Assembly: GCA_963767245.1 (NCBI GenBank)
Contig: CAVYDG010000001.1
Span: 229,082-293,081, forward strand
Direction: 5' to 3'
Length of the DNA stretch: 64,000 nucleotides
DNA from: Roseiarcus sp963767245
GTDB lineage: Bacteria; Pseudomonadota; Alphaproteobacteria; Rhizobiales; Beijerinckiaceae
Shown: in pieces, positions 40,946 to 49,120 of the stretch
Layout: each line of letters starts with the position of its first letter
Position numbering within the stretch: position 1 is the stretch's first letter
Notes under the pieces: generated by a model
What the model was told of the DNA's origin: nothing
Database searches by the model: none
The model's input: the letters and a program-made list of their open reading frames with translations, nothing else
Position numbers and translations under genes: made by a program

Positions 40946-41033
40946 ACTGCGCCCGGCGCGCAGGCCAAGCGCCAATTGAGCCAATCCCACCCTTAGAGCA
41001 AGTTGCGATTGGGTGTGACGGCTTGCCTCGAGG

Positions 41034-41145
41034 TCGACCTCGTCCTGAGCCGGCGGCGCAGCCGCCGTGTCGAAGGGCGCTCCAGCACCCGCCCGACAGA
41101 AGTAAGCCGCTGGAGCGTCCTTCGAGACGCGCCTTCGGCGCTCCT
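41034..41145. repeat. REP-like palindromes: one complete unit and the left half of a second interrupted by IS110
   Basis: 41034-41085 is identical over 52 bp to the inverse of 38963-39014. At 41110-41145 a second unit begins (CTGGAGCGTCCTTCGAG, then GCGCCTTCGGCGCTCCT) and stops abruptly. Its right part, CTCAGGACGAGGTCG, is found at 42268-42282 on the far side of the transposase gene. Confidence 0.88.
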
Positions 41146-41322
41146 TGTATCTCCCCTGCGTCGCGCCGGGCCGCTAAGGTAGGCGTCGCGGCGGCGGATG
41201 GGAGCCCTGGCGCTCCTTGGGTTCACAAGCCCGCTCCTGAGCATGGCGCCCCATCCGCCTATTCCACGATCCCGAACAGTCGCCGGGGCCGCGTTGCGAG
41301 CCCGCATGTGCAAGGACGGGAG
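41146..41322 (+). ncRNA. Predicted bridge RNA of the IS110-family element
   Basis: The 177-base leader between the left junction and the transposase ATG. A perfect 10-bp stem (41193-41202 with 41250-41259, GGCGGATGGG) encloses an internal loop closed by hairpin GGGTT-CACA-AGCCC (41219-41232). The 5' side of the loop holds GGCGCTCCT (41209-41217), identical to the target left of and including the core; the 3' side holds TCCTGAG (41235-41241), complementary to core plus right target. Further on, ACAGTCGC (41276-41283) matches the element's right end plus core, and CAAG (41311-41314) complements core plus left end. This is the layout of target- and donor-binding loops described for IS621. Confidence 0.7.
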
Positions 41323-42252
41323 ATGGATTTGTTCATCGGAATCGACGTGTCGAAGGACCGGCTCGACGTCTGCGTCCGGCCGAGCGGGGAGACCTTCGTC
41401 GTCACGCGTGACGACGAAGGTCTTGAGCGTCTTGTCGAGCGTCTGCGCGCCCTGGCTCCGGTCCTGGTCGCGCTCGAGGCGACAGGCGGATACGAGACCG
41501 TGGTCGCAAGCGCCCTTGCTACTGCGCATCTGCCGCTGGCGGTGATCAATCCTCGTCAGATCCGCGATTTCGCCCGGTCGACCGGCAAGCTCGCCAAGAC
41601 CGATCGTCTCGACGCCGCGGCGATCGCCCACTTCGCCGAGGCCATCCGGCCGCCGGCGAGGCCCATCGCTGACGCCGAAGCCCAGGCGCTGGGCGAATTG
41701 ACCGCGCGGCGACGACAGGTCATCGAGATGATCGTCGCCGAAAAAAACCGCCGCCGCCTCGCTGGCCAGCCTCGCGTGCTCAAGGCCATCGACCGGCATG
41801 TCGATCTCCTGCAGGCCGAACTTTCCGAGCTCGATCGAGACATCGATGGCGCGATCCGCAAAAGCCCCGCCTGGCAGGCCGACGCAGACCTTTTGGCCAG
41901 CGTGCCGGGAGTAGGCAAGGCGACCCTGCGCACCCTCATCGCCGAACTGCCCGAGCTCGGACGCCTCGATCGGCGAAAAATCGCCGCCCTTGTCGGCGGC
42001 GCTCCCGTCAATCGCGACAGCGGCGTCGCCCGCGGCCGAAAAACAATCGCCGGCGGCCGGGCGCCGGTGCGGACCGCCCTCTACATGGCCGCGCTGGTCG
42101 CCTCCCGCGCCAATCCCGTCATCGCACCCTACTATCAAAAGCTCAGAGCCTCCGGAAAACCCGCCAAACAGGCCCTGACCGCCTGCATCCGAAAACTCCT
42201 CGTCATCCTCAACGCCATCATGCGAGACCGAAAGCCATGGCTCCCAGCTTGA
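41323..42252 (+). CDS. IS110-family transposase (DEDD/serine recombinase)
   Basis: A 309-residue recombinase. The RuvC-like N-terminal domain has the acid set Asp8 (GIDVSK), Glu52 (LEATGGYE), Asp94 and Asp97 (KTDRLDAAAIA). The C-terminal Transposase_20 domain has SVPGVGKATLRTLIAELPELG and VNRDSGVARGRKTI, where Ser233 would be the catalytic serine. All key residues are present and the length is normal, so the protein is probably active. Start ATG 41323 follows ACGGGAG. Confidence 0.92.
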   Translation: MDLFIGIDVSKDRLDVCVRPSGETFVVTRDDEGLERLVERLRALAPVLVALEATGGYETVVASALATAHLPLAVINPRQIRDFARSTGKLAKTDRLDAAAIAHFAEAIRPPARPIADAEAQALGELTARRRQVIEMIVAEKNRRRLAGQPRVLKAIDRHVDLLQAELSELDRDIDGAIRKSPAWQADADLLASVPGVGKATLRTLIAELPELGRLDRRKIAALVGGAPVNRDSGVARGRKTIAGGRAPVRTALYMAALVASRANPVIAPYYQKLRASGKPAKQALTACIRKLLVILNAIMRDRKPWLPA

Positions 42253-42267
42253 CAAACAAGACAGTCG

Positions 42268-42312
42268 CTCAGGACGAGGTCGTAGTGCGATTCCATCAAA
42301 CTGCATCGCACT
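42268..42312. repeat. Right half of the interrupted REP unit plus a hairpin
   Basis: CTCAGGACGAGGTCG continues the REP unit broken by the IS110 element. It is followed by GTGCGAT (42287-42293) and ATCGCAC (42306-42312), a 7-bp inverted repeat around CCATCAAACTGC. The inverse of the last part (TGATGGAATCGC) recurs near 38855. Confidence 0.75.
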
Positions 42313-42316
42313 CTAG

Positions 42317-43961
42317 CCGCCATTTCTCAAACAGGGTAGCGCATCGGGTCGCCGAATCAGGCAAAAGTTGTTTTGCGAGAACGACTTGCGCTGATTTGGA
42401 GAGGCGGCCCGATGCAGACGGAGTGTAGCGCAGAACGGAGCATGTTTGGACGGGTCGAGGGTCGGGCCGTTATGGCGGAGTTCGACGGCGGCGCGCTGAC
42501 GTCCGACGCGGGCGGCCTGCTGTTGGGCGCCGCCGACCAACGTCTGGGCCTAGTTCGCCGGATTGCGCGATGTTTTCGTGACGCGAGAGACCCGAGGCTC
42601 GTCGAGCACTCAGTCGCCACGCTCATCGGGCAGCGCGTGTTCGGCATTGCGCTCGGCTATGAGGATCTGAACGATCACGACGAGCTTCGTCACGACCCGC
42701 TGATGGCGGTGCTGGCGGGCAAGCTCGAGGCCAGGCGCGAGGATTGCGCGCCGGTGGCGGGCAAATCGACGCTGAACCGGCTCGAACTGTCGCGCGAGAC
42801 GCCCACGAAGTACCGCAAGATCGCACATGAGCCCGCGGCGATCGAGGCCCTGTTCGTCGACCTGTTTGTCGAAGCGCACGCACGGGCGCCCAGGCAGATC
42901 ATCCTCGACCTCGACGCCACGGACGACCCGCTGCACGGCGATCAGGAAGGCCGCTTCTTTCACGGCTACTATGATTGCTACTGCTACCTGCCTCTTTACG
43001 TGTTCTGCGGCCGGCATCTGCTGGCGGCCAAGCTCAGGCCGTCGAACATCGACGCCAGCGCCGGCTCGGTTGAGGAAGTGGCGCGCATCGTCGCGCAGAT
43101 TCGCAGGCGTTGGCCGCGAACGCGCATCCTGCTGCGCGCCGACTTTGGGTTCGCCCGCGAGGCGCTGATGGCCTGGTGCGAGACGAACCGGGTGGACTTC
43201 GTCTTCGGGCTCGCTCGCAATGCGCGGCTGGTCGAAGAGATCAGCGTCGAACTCCTGCAGGCCGAGGCGGAGGCGTCCGCGACCGGCAAGCCCGCTCGCC
43301 GCTTCAGGGACTTCCGTTATGCGACGCTCGACAGCTGGTCGCGCCGGCGCCGGGTCGTCGCCAAGGCGGAATGGACAAACGGCGAGGCCAATCCGCGCTT
43401 CATCGTCACCTCGTTGAACAAGGCCGAGACCAGCGCCCGCTTTCTCTATGAGAAGGTCTACTGCGCCCGCGGCGAGATGGAGAACCGGATCAAGGAATGC
43501 CAAGGCGACCTGTTCGCCGACCGAACCTCGACCGCAACCCTGGGCGCCAACCAGCTGCGGCTCTGGCTCGCCTCGTTCGCCTATGCGCTCCTGTGCGCCC
43601 TCAGGCGCATCGGTCTTGCCCACACCCAGTTCGCCGAAGCGACCTGCGGCACAATCCGGCTCAAGCTCCTCAAGCTCGCCGGTCTCGTCCGCGTCAGCGC
43701 GCGGCGCATCAAATTCGCGCTCGCCTCAGCCTGTCCCTACGCCGACGAATGGCGGCTGGCCGCCGCCCGCCTCGTCACAACCGCCTGACGCGTCGCCGCG
43801 ACGCCGAAAAAACGCGGCAATCCAACCCACAGCCCACCGGAGACCCCCAAAAGACCGACATCCGCGCAAACCGCGCCAGGGATGCGCTCGTCCTCACTAC
43901 AGTCACTGCGCAATCATTGTCGGGGCGCGAAAGACCAAGCCCCTCCTATGAGAAAACCGGG
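42317..43961 (+). mobile_element. IS1380-family insertion sequence
   Basis: A 1645-bp element with imperfect inverted ends: CCGCCATTTCTCA at 42317 and the inverse of CCCGGTTTTCTCA at 43961. Flanked by CTAG on both sides (42313-42316 and 43962-43965), a four-base target duplication as expected for IS1380. The right CTAG was later used as target by IS1182 copy 2. Confidence 0.82.
42412..43788 (+). CDS. IS1380-family transposase
   Basis: A 458-residue DDE transposase. Landmarks: FDGGALTSDAGGLLLGAADQRLGL, DPRLVEHSVATLIGQRVFGIALGYEDLNDHDELR, KSTLNRLE, LDLDATDDPLHGDQEGRFFHGYYDCYCYLPL with the first catalytic acids, LLRADFGFAREALMAWCE and YCARGEMENRIKECQGDLFADRTS. Complete and likely functional. 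Start ATG 42412 (MQTECSAERSMFGRVEG). Confidence 0.9.
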   Translation: MQTECSAERSMFGRVEGRAVMAEFDGGALTSDAGGLLLGAADQRLGLVRRIARCFRDARDPRLVEHSVATLIGQRVFGIALGYEDLNDHDELRHDPLMAVLAGKLEARREDCAPVAGKSTLNRLELSRETPTKYRKIAHEPAAIEALFVDLFVEAHARAPRQIILDLDATDDPLHGDQEGRFFHGYYDCYCYLPLYVFCGRHLLAAKLRPSNIDASAGSVEEVARIVAQIRRRWPRTRILLRADFGFAREALMAWCETNRVDFVFGLARNARLVEEISVELLQAEAEASATGKPARRFRDFRYATLDSWSRRRRVVAKAEWTNGEANPRFIVTSLNKAETSARFLYEKVYCARGEMENRIKECQGDLFADRTSTATLGANQLRLWLASFAYALLCALRRIGLAHTQFAEATCGTIRLKLLKLAGLVRVSARRIKFALASACPYADEWRLAAARLVTTA

Positions 43962-43965
43962 CTAG

Positions 43966-45536
43966 GAGCCTGTCTGCTTAATCCTCGGCGAGATGGGATT
44001 TGAACCGCTCAAGCCAGTCGGAGAGCCGGATGCAGCAAATTCGCGCATCCGGTTTGATGTAAGGTTGGGTGGAAGCTTTGCGGCCATCGTTCGTTGCACC
44101 GTTTCCGAGGTGGCGAAGCTCAGCCGGTTGCGCGTGCGGCCAGGGACGGGGTCCGCCCCTGGGCGAGCTTCAAGATATTGTGGGCGAGGCAGACGAGGCC
44201 CCACTCGTTGGCGACCTTCTCGACGCCGCGCAAGAGAAACTGACGGAAGCCGCGCGCCTGCTTGATCTGTCCGAACACCGGCTCGGGCAGCTGCTTTCTT
44301 AAGCGGTAGGGGCTGGAGTGCCCGCCGGCCTTGATTCTTTCGCGCATGGCGGCGACGCGGGCGCCGCCGCCTTCTCCTTCCCCGGCGTGCTTGGCCCGCC
44401 CCGGCGCGATATAGGCGTCGATCTCGCGTTCCTCCATCGCCGTAAGGTTGGCGTCGGAGCAATAGCCCGCGTCCGCCGACAGTTGCGTCGGCTTCTTGCC
44501 CAGATTGGCTTCGATGGCGTCGGCCATCGGCGCCAATTGATGCTGATCGCTCTGCTTCGCGTCGAGGCCGTGGGCGACGATCACCTGCGCCGTCGCGTCG
44601 ACCGCCGCCTGCGCATTGTAGCCCTGGATGAAGCCGTCCTTGGTTTTCATGATGCGGCTTTCGGGATCGGTGAAGTTCTTCTGCGCTTTGGGGTCAGGCT
44701 CTTCGGATGGGGGGGCGGCGGGCTTGCCCGGTTTCTTGCGGCCCTCGGCTTGTCGCCGCTCCTCGGCCTGCGCTTTGGCCTTGGCCGCCGCGGCCGCTTT
44801 CGCCTCGGCCTCCAATTCGGCCTTCGCCGCCCGGATCTTCTCGACGCGCTTCTTCTTGTCGGCGACCCATTTGGGCAGCTCCTCGCCGCTCTTGTCGCGG
44901 CCGAAGGCTCTGTCTTCCTCGGCGTCCGCAGCCTCGGCTGCGCTCAGCCACCGCTCGACCTCGGCCTCGAGCTCCGCCGCACGCTTCTCCATGCGCTCGT
45001 AGCTCATCGCCTTGTGCTTGGAGGCGTTCGCCTTGATCTTCGTCCCGTCGAGCGCGACATGGCCGAGCTTCACAAGTCCCGCCTGTTCGCACAGCTTGAG
45101 AACTTGCCCGAACAGTCCCGCAAGCACCTTCAAGTGCCGCTTGCGGAAGTCAGAGACGGTGCGAAAATCCGGCGGATCGAGCCCGACAATGCTCAGGAAG
45201 TCGACCCGTTCGCGCGCCGCCTTGGCGATCCGGCGCGACGAGTAGACGCCGTTGCAATAGCCGTACAGCAACAGCGCCGTCATCATCGCCGGGTCAAACG
45301 GCGGCTGCCCGCGCTCGCTCGCATACGCGGCTTCGATCTCACCAAGGTCGAGAGGCTCGAGCACAAGCGCCAAAATGAAGCGAGCCAGATGGTCCTCGCC
45401 GACAAAGTCCTGAACGCTCGGCGGCAACAACAGCGGCTGATCGATCGTCCAGGGCCGGAAGGTCTTGCTCATAAGCAAACAAAATCCAATTCGAGCAAAC
45501 GCCGCCACCACAATCCGCTATTATCCAGACAGGCTC
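43966..45536 (-). mobile_element. IS1182-family insertion sequence, copy 2
   Basis: 1571 bp, same ends and CTAG flanks (43962-43965 and 45537-45540) as copy 1 and the same orientation. Visible differences from copy 1 include GCCGTAAGG for GCTGTAAGG, GATGCTGATC for GATGTTGATC and two changes in the KKPG(R/K)PAAPP region. It sits directly against the right end of the IS1380 element. Confidence 0.92.
44120..45472 (-). CDS. IS1182-family transposase (copy 2)
   Basis: 450 residues, identical to copy 1 except Lys for Arg in KKPGKPAAPP. All domains are intact, so either copy could mobilise the other and, in principle, the segment between them. Confidence 0.92.
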   Translation of the reverse strand: MSKTFRPWTIDQPLLLPPSVQDFVGEDHLARFILALVLEPLDLGEIEAAYASERGQPPFDPAMMTALLLYGYCNGVYSSRRIAKAARERVDFLSIVGLDPPDFRTVSDFRKRHLKVLAGLFGQVLKLCEQAGLVKLGHVALDGTKIKANASKHKAMSYERMEKRAAELEAEVERWLSAAEAADAEEDRAFGRDKSGEELPKWVADKKKRVEKIRAAKAELEAEAKAAAAAKAKAQAEERRQAEGRKKPGKPAAPPSEEPDPKAQKNFTDPESRIMKTKDGFIQGYNAQAAVDATAQVIVAHGLDAKQSDQHQLAPMADAIEANLGKKPTQLSADAGYCSDANLTAMEEREIDAYIAPGRAKHAGEGEGGGARVAAMRERIKAGGHSSPYRLRKQLPEPVFGQIKQARGFRQFLLRGVEKVANEWGLVCLAHNILKLAQGRTPSLAARATG

Positions 45537-45656
45537 CTAGGTCCGCTCTCGCCCTGAGCAGACCTTCCTGCTTGGTATCCGGTATGGAAGGAATACGCGC
45601 ATGAGCGGTCCTTCCTGTCGAAAACGGGGAGACCGGGAGTTCCCGATGGTGCGAAG

Positions 45657-46511
45657 CTAAGTCTTGACCGGTATCCAGATTTGGTAACCGCCCATGACTG
45701 TTCGCCCGTCGAATTCCTCGCCGTAATATTCGAAGTTAGGCGCATCGACGGCCACGTAGCCCAACTCGGGGAGCCTTTTTGTCCAGATGGTCATTGTGAC
45801 GTCATGCATGGTCGAAACGTGTTCGCTGTGCGTAAACACGGCGTACCGCTGGGGCGCAATGCGCAATCGCGCAAATTCTGCCGGGAGGCCGGAGAATCCG
45901 GACACCTCTACGCCGGCGAGATAGTCGAAGCTACAGTCATCGTCCATGTTGTAGCAGACGCCAAACGTCCGCCCGCCTTTGCCGCCGCCCCCCGCAAAGA
46001 CTTGCCCAGGGACGTTGCCGAGATGGGGTTGCAAGCGCTGCCACAAAGCCGGAATGTTTTGGTGGGTGTCGGAGGAATATTTTCCACCAAGGCCTGCGAT
46101 CAGCAATAACCCGCGTTGCTCGATGCGCGGCGGCGCCAGAGTCGTAATCACACCGTCATCCATTTTGATGGCCTCCACCAGATTGACGTTATCGATATGG
46201 CGCTGCGCGCGAACCAATTCAGGGGTCAGTCCGAATTGGTCGCGGAACGCCCGGGTGAAAGCTTCGTGGGAGCCATAGCCGAAATCCAAAGCGACGCTCA
46301 GGATGTCATGGCCGCCGTTCGCAAGGACGCGCGCTGCCTCGCTCAATCGCCGGCCACGCATGTACCGCATCGCGGACTGACCGGTCGCCCTCGCGAACAC
46401 ATGAGCGAAGTGGCAGCGAGATATTCCAGCGGCCTGAGACAATTCGTCGAGCGACACCTCGCCTCCGAACCGGCCCTCCATAAACCACAGCGCTTTTCGA
46501 ACACTTTCCAT
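45657..46511 (-). CDS. AraC-family regulator with GyrI-like effector domain
   Basis: A 284-residue regulator. The N-terminal helix-turn-helix pair (LDELSQAAGISRCHFAHVFARATG and ILSVALDFGYGSHEAFTRAFRDQFGLTP) is followed by a SHV/GyrI-like ligand-binding half (RIEQRGLLLIAGLGGKYS, YLAGVEVSGFSGLPAEFARLRIAPQRYAVFTHSEHVS, YYGEEFDGRTVMGGYQIWIPV). Such proteins (SoxS/Rob/BmrR-like) bind small drugs or toxic compounds. ATG 46511 has GGGAG seven bases upstream; ATG 46523 is an alternative. Just outside IS1182 copy 2. Confidence 0.85.
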   Translation of the reverse strand: MESVRKALWFMEGRFGGEVSLDELSQAAGISRCHFAHVFARATGQSAMRYMRGRRLSEAARVLANGGHDILSVALDFGYGSHEAFTRAFRDQFGLTPELVRAQRHIDNVNLVEAIKMDDGVITTLAPPRIEQRGLLLIAGLGGKYSSDTHQNIPALWQRLQPHLGNVPGQVFAGGGGKGGRTFGVCYNMDDDCSFDYLAGVEVSGFSGLPAEFARLRIAPQRYAVFTHSEHVSTMHDVTMTIWTKRLPELGYVAVDAPNFEYYGEEFDGRTVMGGYQIWIPVKT

Positions 46512-46547
46512 ATCGGCTCCCATCGAAGCAGGCGAACGACGTATCAA

Positions 46548-46905
46548 AGACCATCGTCACCCGCTTGATCGGGATTGCGCCGGAGCGTCCGCGAAGTTCA
46601 AAAAACTCAGGACGGGGGCCGAATGATTATAGTCAGCCCTTCTGCGGCATTCCTTTGGTCCTTTGGTGGGGTCGCTTTTGTCGAATCGAAGGCCGGCGAG
46701 CCCATAGCGAGGCCGGGCGGGCATACTACGGGGGCCGAACTCCCGCGCTCGGCCCGGGAGCTGATTGACGCCTCGAGCGAGCGGATTTGAGCGACGGCTT
46801 TCACACGGACTCACGCTCCTTCCCGAGGCGACCCCTGTCGGCCCGCTCTCCGCCCTTCGGGCAAAAATCGGCGACGCCACTGCTTCCGGGCATCGAGCTT
46901 CGACG
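46548..46905. other. Intergenic region without a supported gene
   Basis: Between the AraC-type gene and argH. Short frames exist on both strands, but none has a recognisable protein pattern or ribosome binding site. Confidence 0.5.
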
Positions 46906-48291
46906 TCACCCCTCGCCGAGCCGCTTCAGCCAGGCCTTCGCCTGGCGGCGCACGTTGGCGGGCGCGGTTCCGCCGTAGGACGTGCGGCTCCTTACCGAGC
47001 GTTCGACGCCGAGCACGCCGAGCGCTTCCTCGGTGATCCTTGGCTCGACGGTCTTCATCTCGTCGAGCGTGAGCTTCTCGAGCGCGACCCCACGCGTGGC
47101 GGCGAGCGCGACGATGCGGCCAGTGGTGTGGTGGGCTTCGCGGAACGGAACTTTCAGCGCCCGCACCAACCAGTCGGCGAGATCGGTCGCGGTCGCATAA
47201 GCAGCGCCGGCCGCCGCCTTCATCCGCTTCGGCTCGGGCGTCAGGTCCTCGACCATGCCGGTCATGGCGGCGAGAGAAAGGGCGAGCGCCCTGAATGCGT
47301 CGAAGACGCCTTCCTTGTCCTCCTGCATGTCCTTCGAATAGGCGAGCGGCAATCCCTTCATCACGGTCAGGAGGCCGACCAGCGCGCCGACAATTCGGCC
47401 CGTCTTGCCGCGCACGAGCTCCGCCGCGTCGGGATTGCGCTTCTGCGGCATGATCGACGAGCCGGTCGTGAAGGCGTCGGAAAGCCTGACGAAGCCGAAT
47501 TGCGGCGTCGTCCACAGCACGATCTCCTCGGCGAAGCGCGAGAGATGCGTCGCCGTGATCGCCGCGGCGGCAAGCGCCTCGAGGGCGAAGTCGCGGTCCG
47601 CGACGCTGTCGAGCGAATTGGCGGTCGGCCGGTCGAAGCCGAGCGCGTGAGCGGTCATGTCGCGGTCGATCGGGAACGACGTGCCGGCGAGGGCGGCCGC
47701 GCCGAGCGGGCACTCGTTCAACCGCTTGCGCGCGTCCCTGAAGCGCCCAGCGTCGCGGCCCAGCATCTCGACATAGGCCATGAGATGATGGCCGAAGGTG
47801 ACCGGCTGGGCCGATTGCAGATGGGTGAAGCCTGGCATGACCATCGCCTCGCTTTCGAGCGCGCGGGCCGCGAGCGCACGTTGCAGCGTTGCGATCTGCG
47901 CCAGGATCGCGTCGAGCGCGTCGCGCACCCATAAGCGGAAGTCGACGGCGACCTGATCGTTGCGCGAGCGCGCGGTATGCAGCCGCCCCGCCGCGGGCCC
48001 GACGATTTCGGCCAAGCGGCTTTCGACATTCATATGGATGTCCTCGAGCGCGCGCTTGAACGAAAACGTTCCCGCCTCGATTTCGCCTTTGACTTGGGCG
48101 AGACCCCTCGCGATCGCTTCGGCGTCGGCGGTTTCGACGATGCCCTGGCGGGCGAGCATGGCGAGATGGGCCTCGGAGCCGAGAATGTCCTGGGCGGCGA
48201 GCTTGCGGTCGAAGTCGATCGAGGCGTTGATCTCCTCCATCGCTTCAGCCGGACGGCCGGTGAACCGCCCGCCCCACATCGTGTTGCTCAT
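46906..48291 (-). CDS. argH: Argininosuccinate lyase
   Basis: Last step of arginine synthesis: argininosuccinate to arginine and fumarate. The 461-residue protein starts MSNTMWGGRFTGRPAEAMEEINASI and has DIHMNVESRL, LHTARSRNDQVAVDFRLW, MPGFTHLQSAQPVTFGHHLMAY and the fumarase/aspartase signature GSSIMPQKRNPD near residue 278 with the catalytic Ser. Divergent from tlpA with 25 bases between the start codons, a conserved arrangement in Hyphomicrobiales. Confidence 0.96.
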   Translation of the reverse strand: MSNTMWGGRFTGRPAEAMEEINASIDFDRKLAAQDILGSEAHLAMLARQGIVETADAEAIARGLAQVKGEIEAGTFSFKRALEDIHMNVESRLAEIVGPAAGRLHTARSRNDQVAVDFRLWVRDALDAILAQIATLQRALAARALESEAMVMPGFTHLQSAQPVTFGHHLMAYVEMLGRDAGRFRDARKRLNECPLGAAALAGTSFPIDRDMTAHALGFDRPTANSLDSVADRDFALEALAAAAITATHLSRFAEEIVLWTTPQFGFVRLSDAFTTGSSIMPQKRNPDAAELVRGKTGRIVGALVGLLTVMKGLPLAYSKDMQEDKEGVFDAFRALALSLAAMTGMVEDLTPEPKRMKAAAGAAYATATDLADWLVRALKVPFREAHHTTGRIVALAATRGVALEKLTLDEMKTVEPRITEEALGVLGVERSVRSRTSYGGTAPANVRRQAKAWLKRLGEG

Positions 48292-48316
48292 TGAATTGGT
48301 CCCGGATGCTTAGGAC

Positions 48317-48967
48317 ATGACGAAGATCGATAGCCCGCCGCGCCGGAGAAAGGTTGTTATCCCCGTTTTAGGCGCGCTCGCGGCTGTCACCGCCGCGGCC
48401 GTCCTATACGAGACGACGCGGCCGGCCGGCAAGGTTGCGTCCGATTGTCCCCCCGGCTCAGTGGCGCTCGCGGCCCGGCTCGCGCCTTTGGCGAAGGGCG
48501 AACTGGCGGCGCTTTCTGTCGCGAGCGATCTGCGCCGGCCGGAACAATTCGCATTCCAGCGCGAGGACGGCGGTACGCTGACGCTCGCCGACTTTCGCGG
48601 CCGCGCGGTGCTTCTCAACCTCTGGGCGACCTGGTGCGTGCCCTGTCGCGCCGAGATGCCGGCCCTCGACCGGCTTCAGGCGGCGAAGGGCGATCAAGGG
48701 TTCGAGGTCGTGGCCGTCAATGTCGACACCGCGCGGCTCGAACGCCGGGCGGCCTTTCTCGACAGCATCGGCGTCAAGGCGCTGGCGCGCTACGCCGATT
48801 CGAGCGGCGACGTGTTCGAGACGCTGCGCCGGGACGGCAAGGCGCTCGGGTTGCCGGTGACCCTCATCATCGACAAGGACGGCTGCGAGGTCGGCGCGGT
48901 CGAGGGGGGGGTCAAATGGGATTCCGCCGATGCGCAGGCGCTGGTCGGGGCGCTGAAGGGCGGGTAG
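48317..48967 (+). CDS. tlpA: TlpA-family membrane-anchored thioredoxin
   Basis: A 216-residue protein with an N-terminal membrane anchor (VVIPVLGALAAVTAAAVLY, residues 13-31) and a periplasmic thioredoxin domain with active site WCVPC (residues 106-110). LADFRGRAVLLNLWATWC precedes it and the cis-Pro is in LGLPVTLIIDKDG. TlpA reduces Cu-site cysteines in cytochrome oxidase assembly in rhizobia. The argH/tlpA pairing supports the name. Confidence 0.9.
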   Translation: MTKIDSPPRRRKVVIPVLGALAAVTAAAVLYETTRPAGKVASDCPPGSVALAARLAPLAKGELAALSVASDLRRPEQFAFQREDGGTLTLADFRGRAVLLNLWATWCVPCRAEMPALDRLQAAKGDQGFEVVAVNVDTARLERRAAFLDSIGVKALARYADSSGDVFETLRRDGKALGLPVTLIIDKDGCEVGAVEGGVKWDSADAQALVGALKGG

Positions 48968-49049
48968 CGTCGTCCGTTCGGCAACGCCGCCGAGGGCGCC
49001 GCATCGGACTCGATTGTCGTCGAAAGGCCGATTTTTCGGCCAAAAAGGT

Positions 49050-49120
49050 CCTGTTCGGCGAACTAATTCTCCCTGTTCGGCGACAAAAATCTCCCTGTTA
49101 ATCAAAAAATGATCCCTGTT
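49050..49120. repeat. Four CCTGTT motifs spaced 22, 22 and 21 bases apart
   Basis: CCTGTT at 49050, 49072, 49094 and 49115, mostly within (T)CTCCCTGTT, the first two followed by CGGCGA. The two-helical-turn spacing puts them on one face of the DNA. The surrounding 48968-49383 stretch is AT-richer than the rest and holds no gene. The arrangement resembles multiple transposase sites at the end of a Mu/Tn7/Tn552-type element or an iteron array, but no matching recombinase gene is next to it. Confidence 0.6.

Larger units (their letters stand above)
41144..42269 (+). mobile_element. IS110-family insertion sequence inserted in a REP palindrome
   Basis: Boundaries are set by the interrupted REP unit: the left half ends ...GGCGCTC-CT (core CT at 41144-41145) and the right half begins CT-CAGGACGAGG (core CT at 42268-42269). 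The element between is about 1.12 kb, has no inverted repeats or long target duplication, and encodes a DEDD transposase, all normal for IS110. The intact REP at 38963-39014 shows what the uninterrupted right arm looks like (GGCTCAGGACGAGGTCG). Confidence 0.85.

Noticed and set aside
35561..45536. Calling the IS1182-bracketed region a definite composite transposon
   Set aside because: Each copy has its own CTAG flanks, and the site of copy 1 rejoins into a natural-looking intergenic region, so two independent insertions explain the data equally well; kept only as a finding.
49050..49120. Regular CCTGTT motifs considered as CRISPR
   Set aside because: The repeated core is only 6-10 bases and the intervals of about 16 bases are far too short for repeat-spacer units; no cas genes are present.
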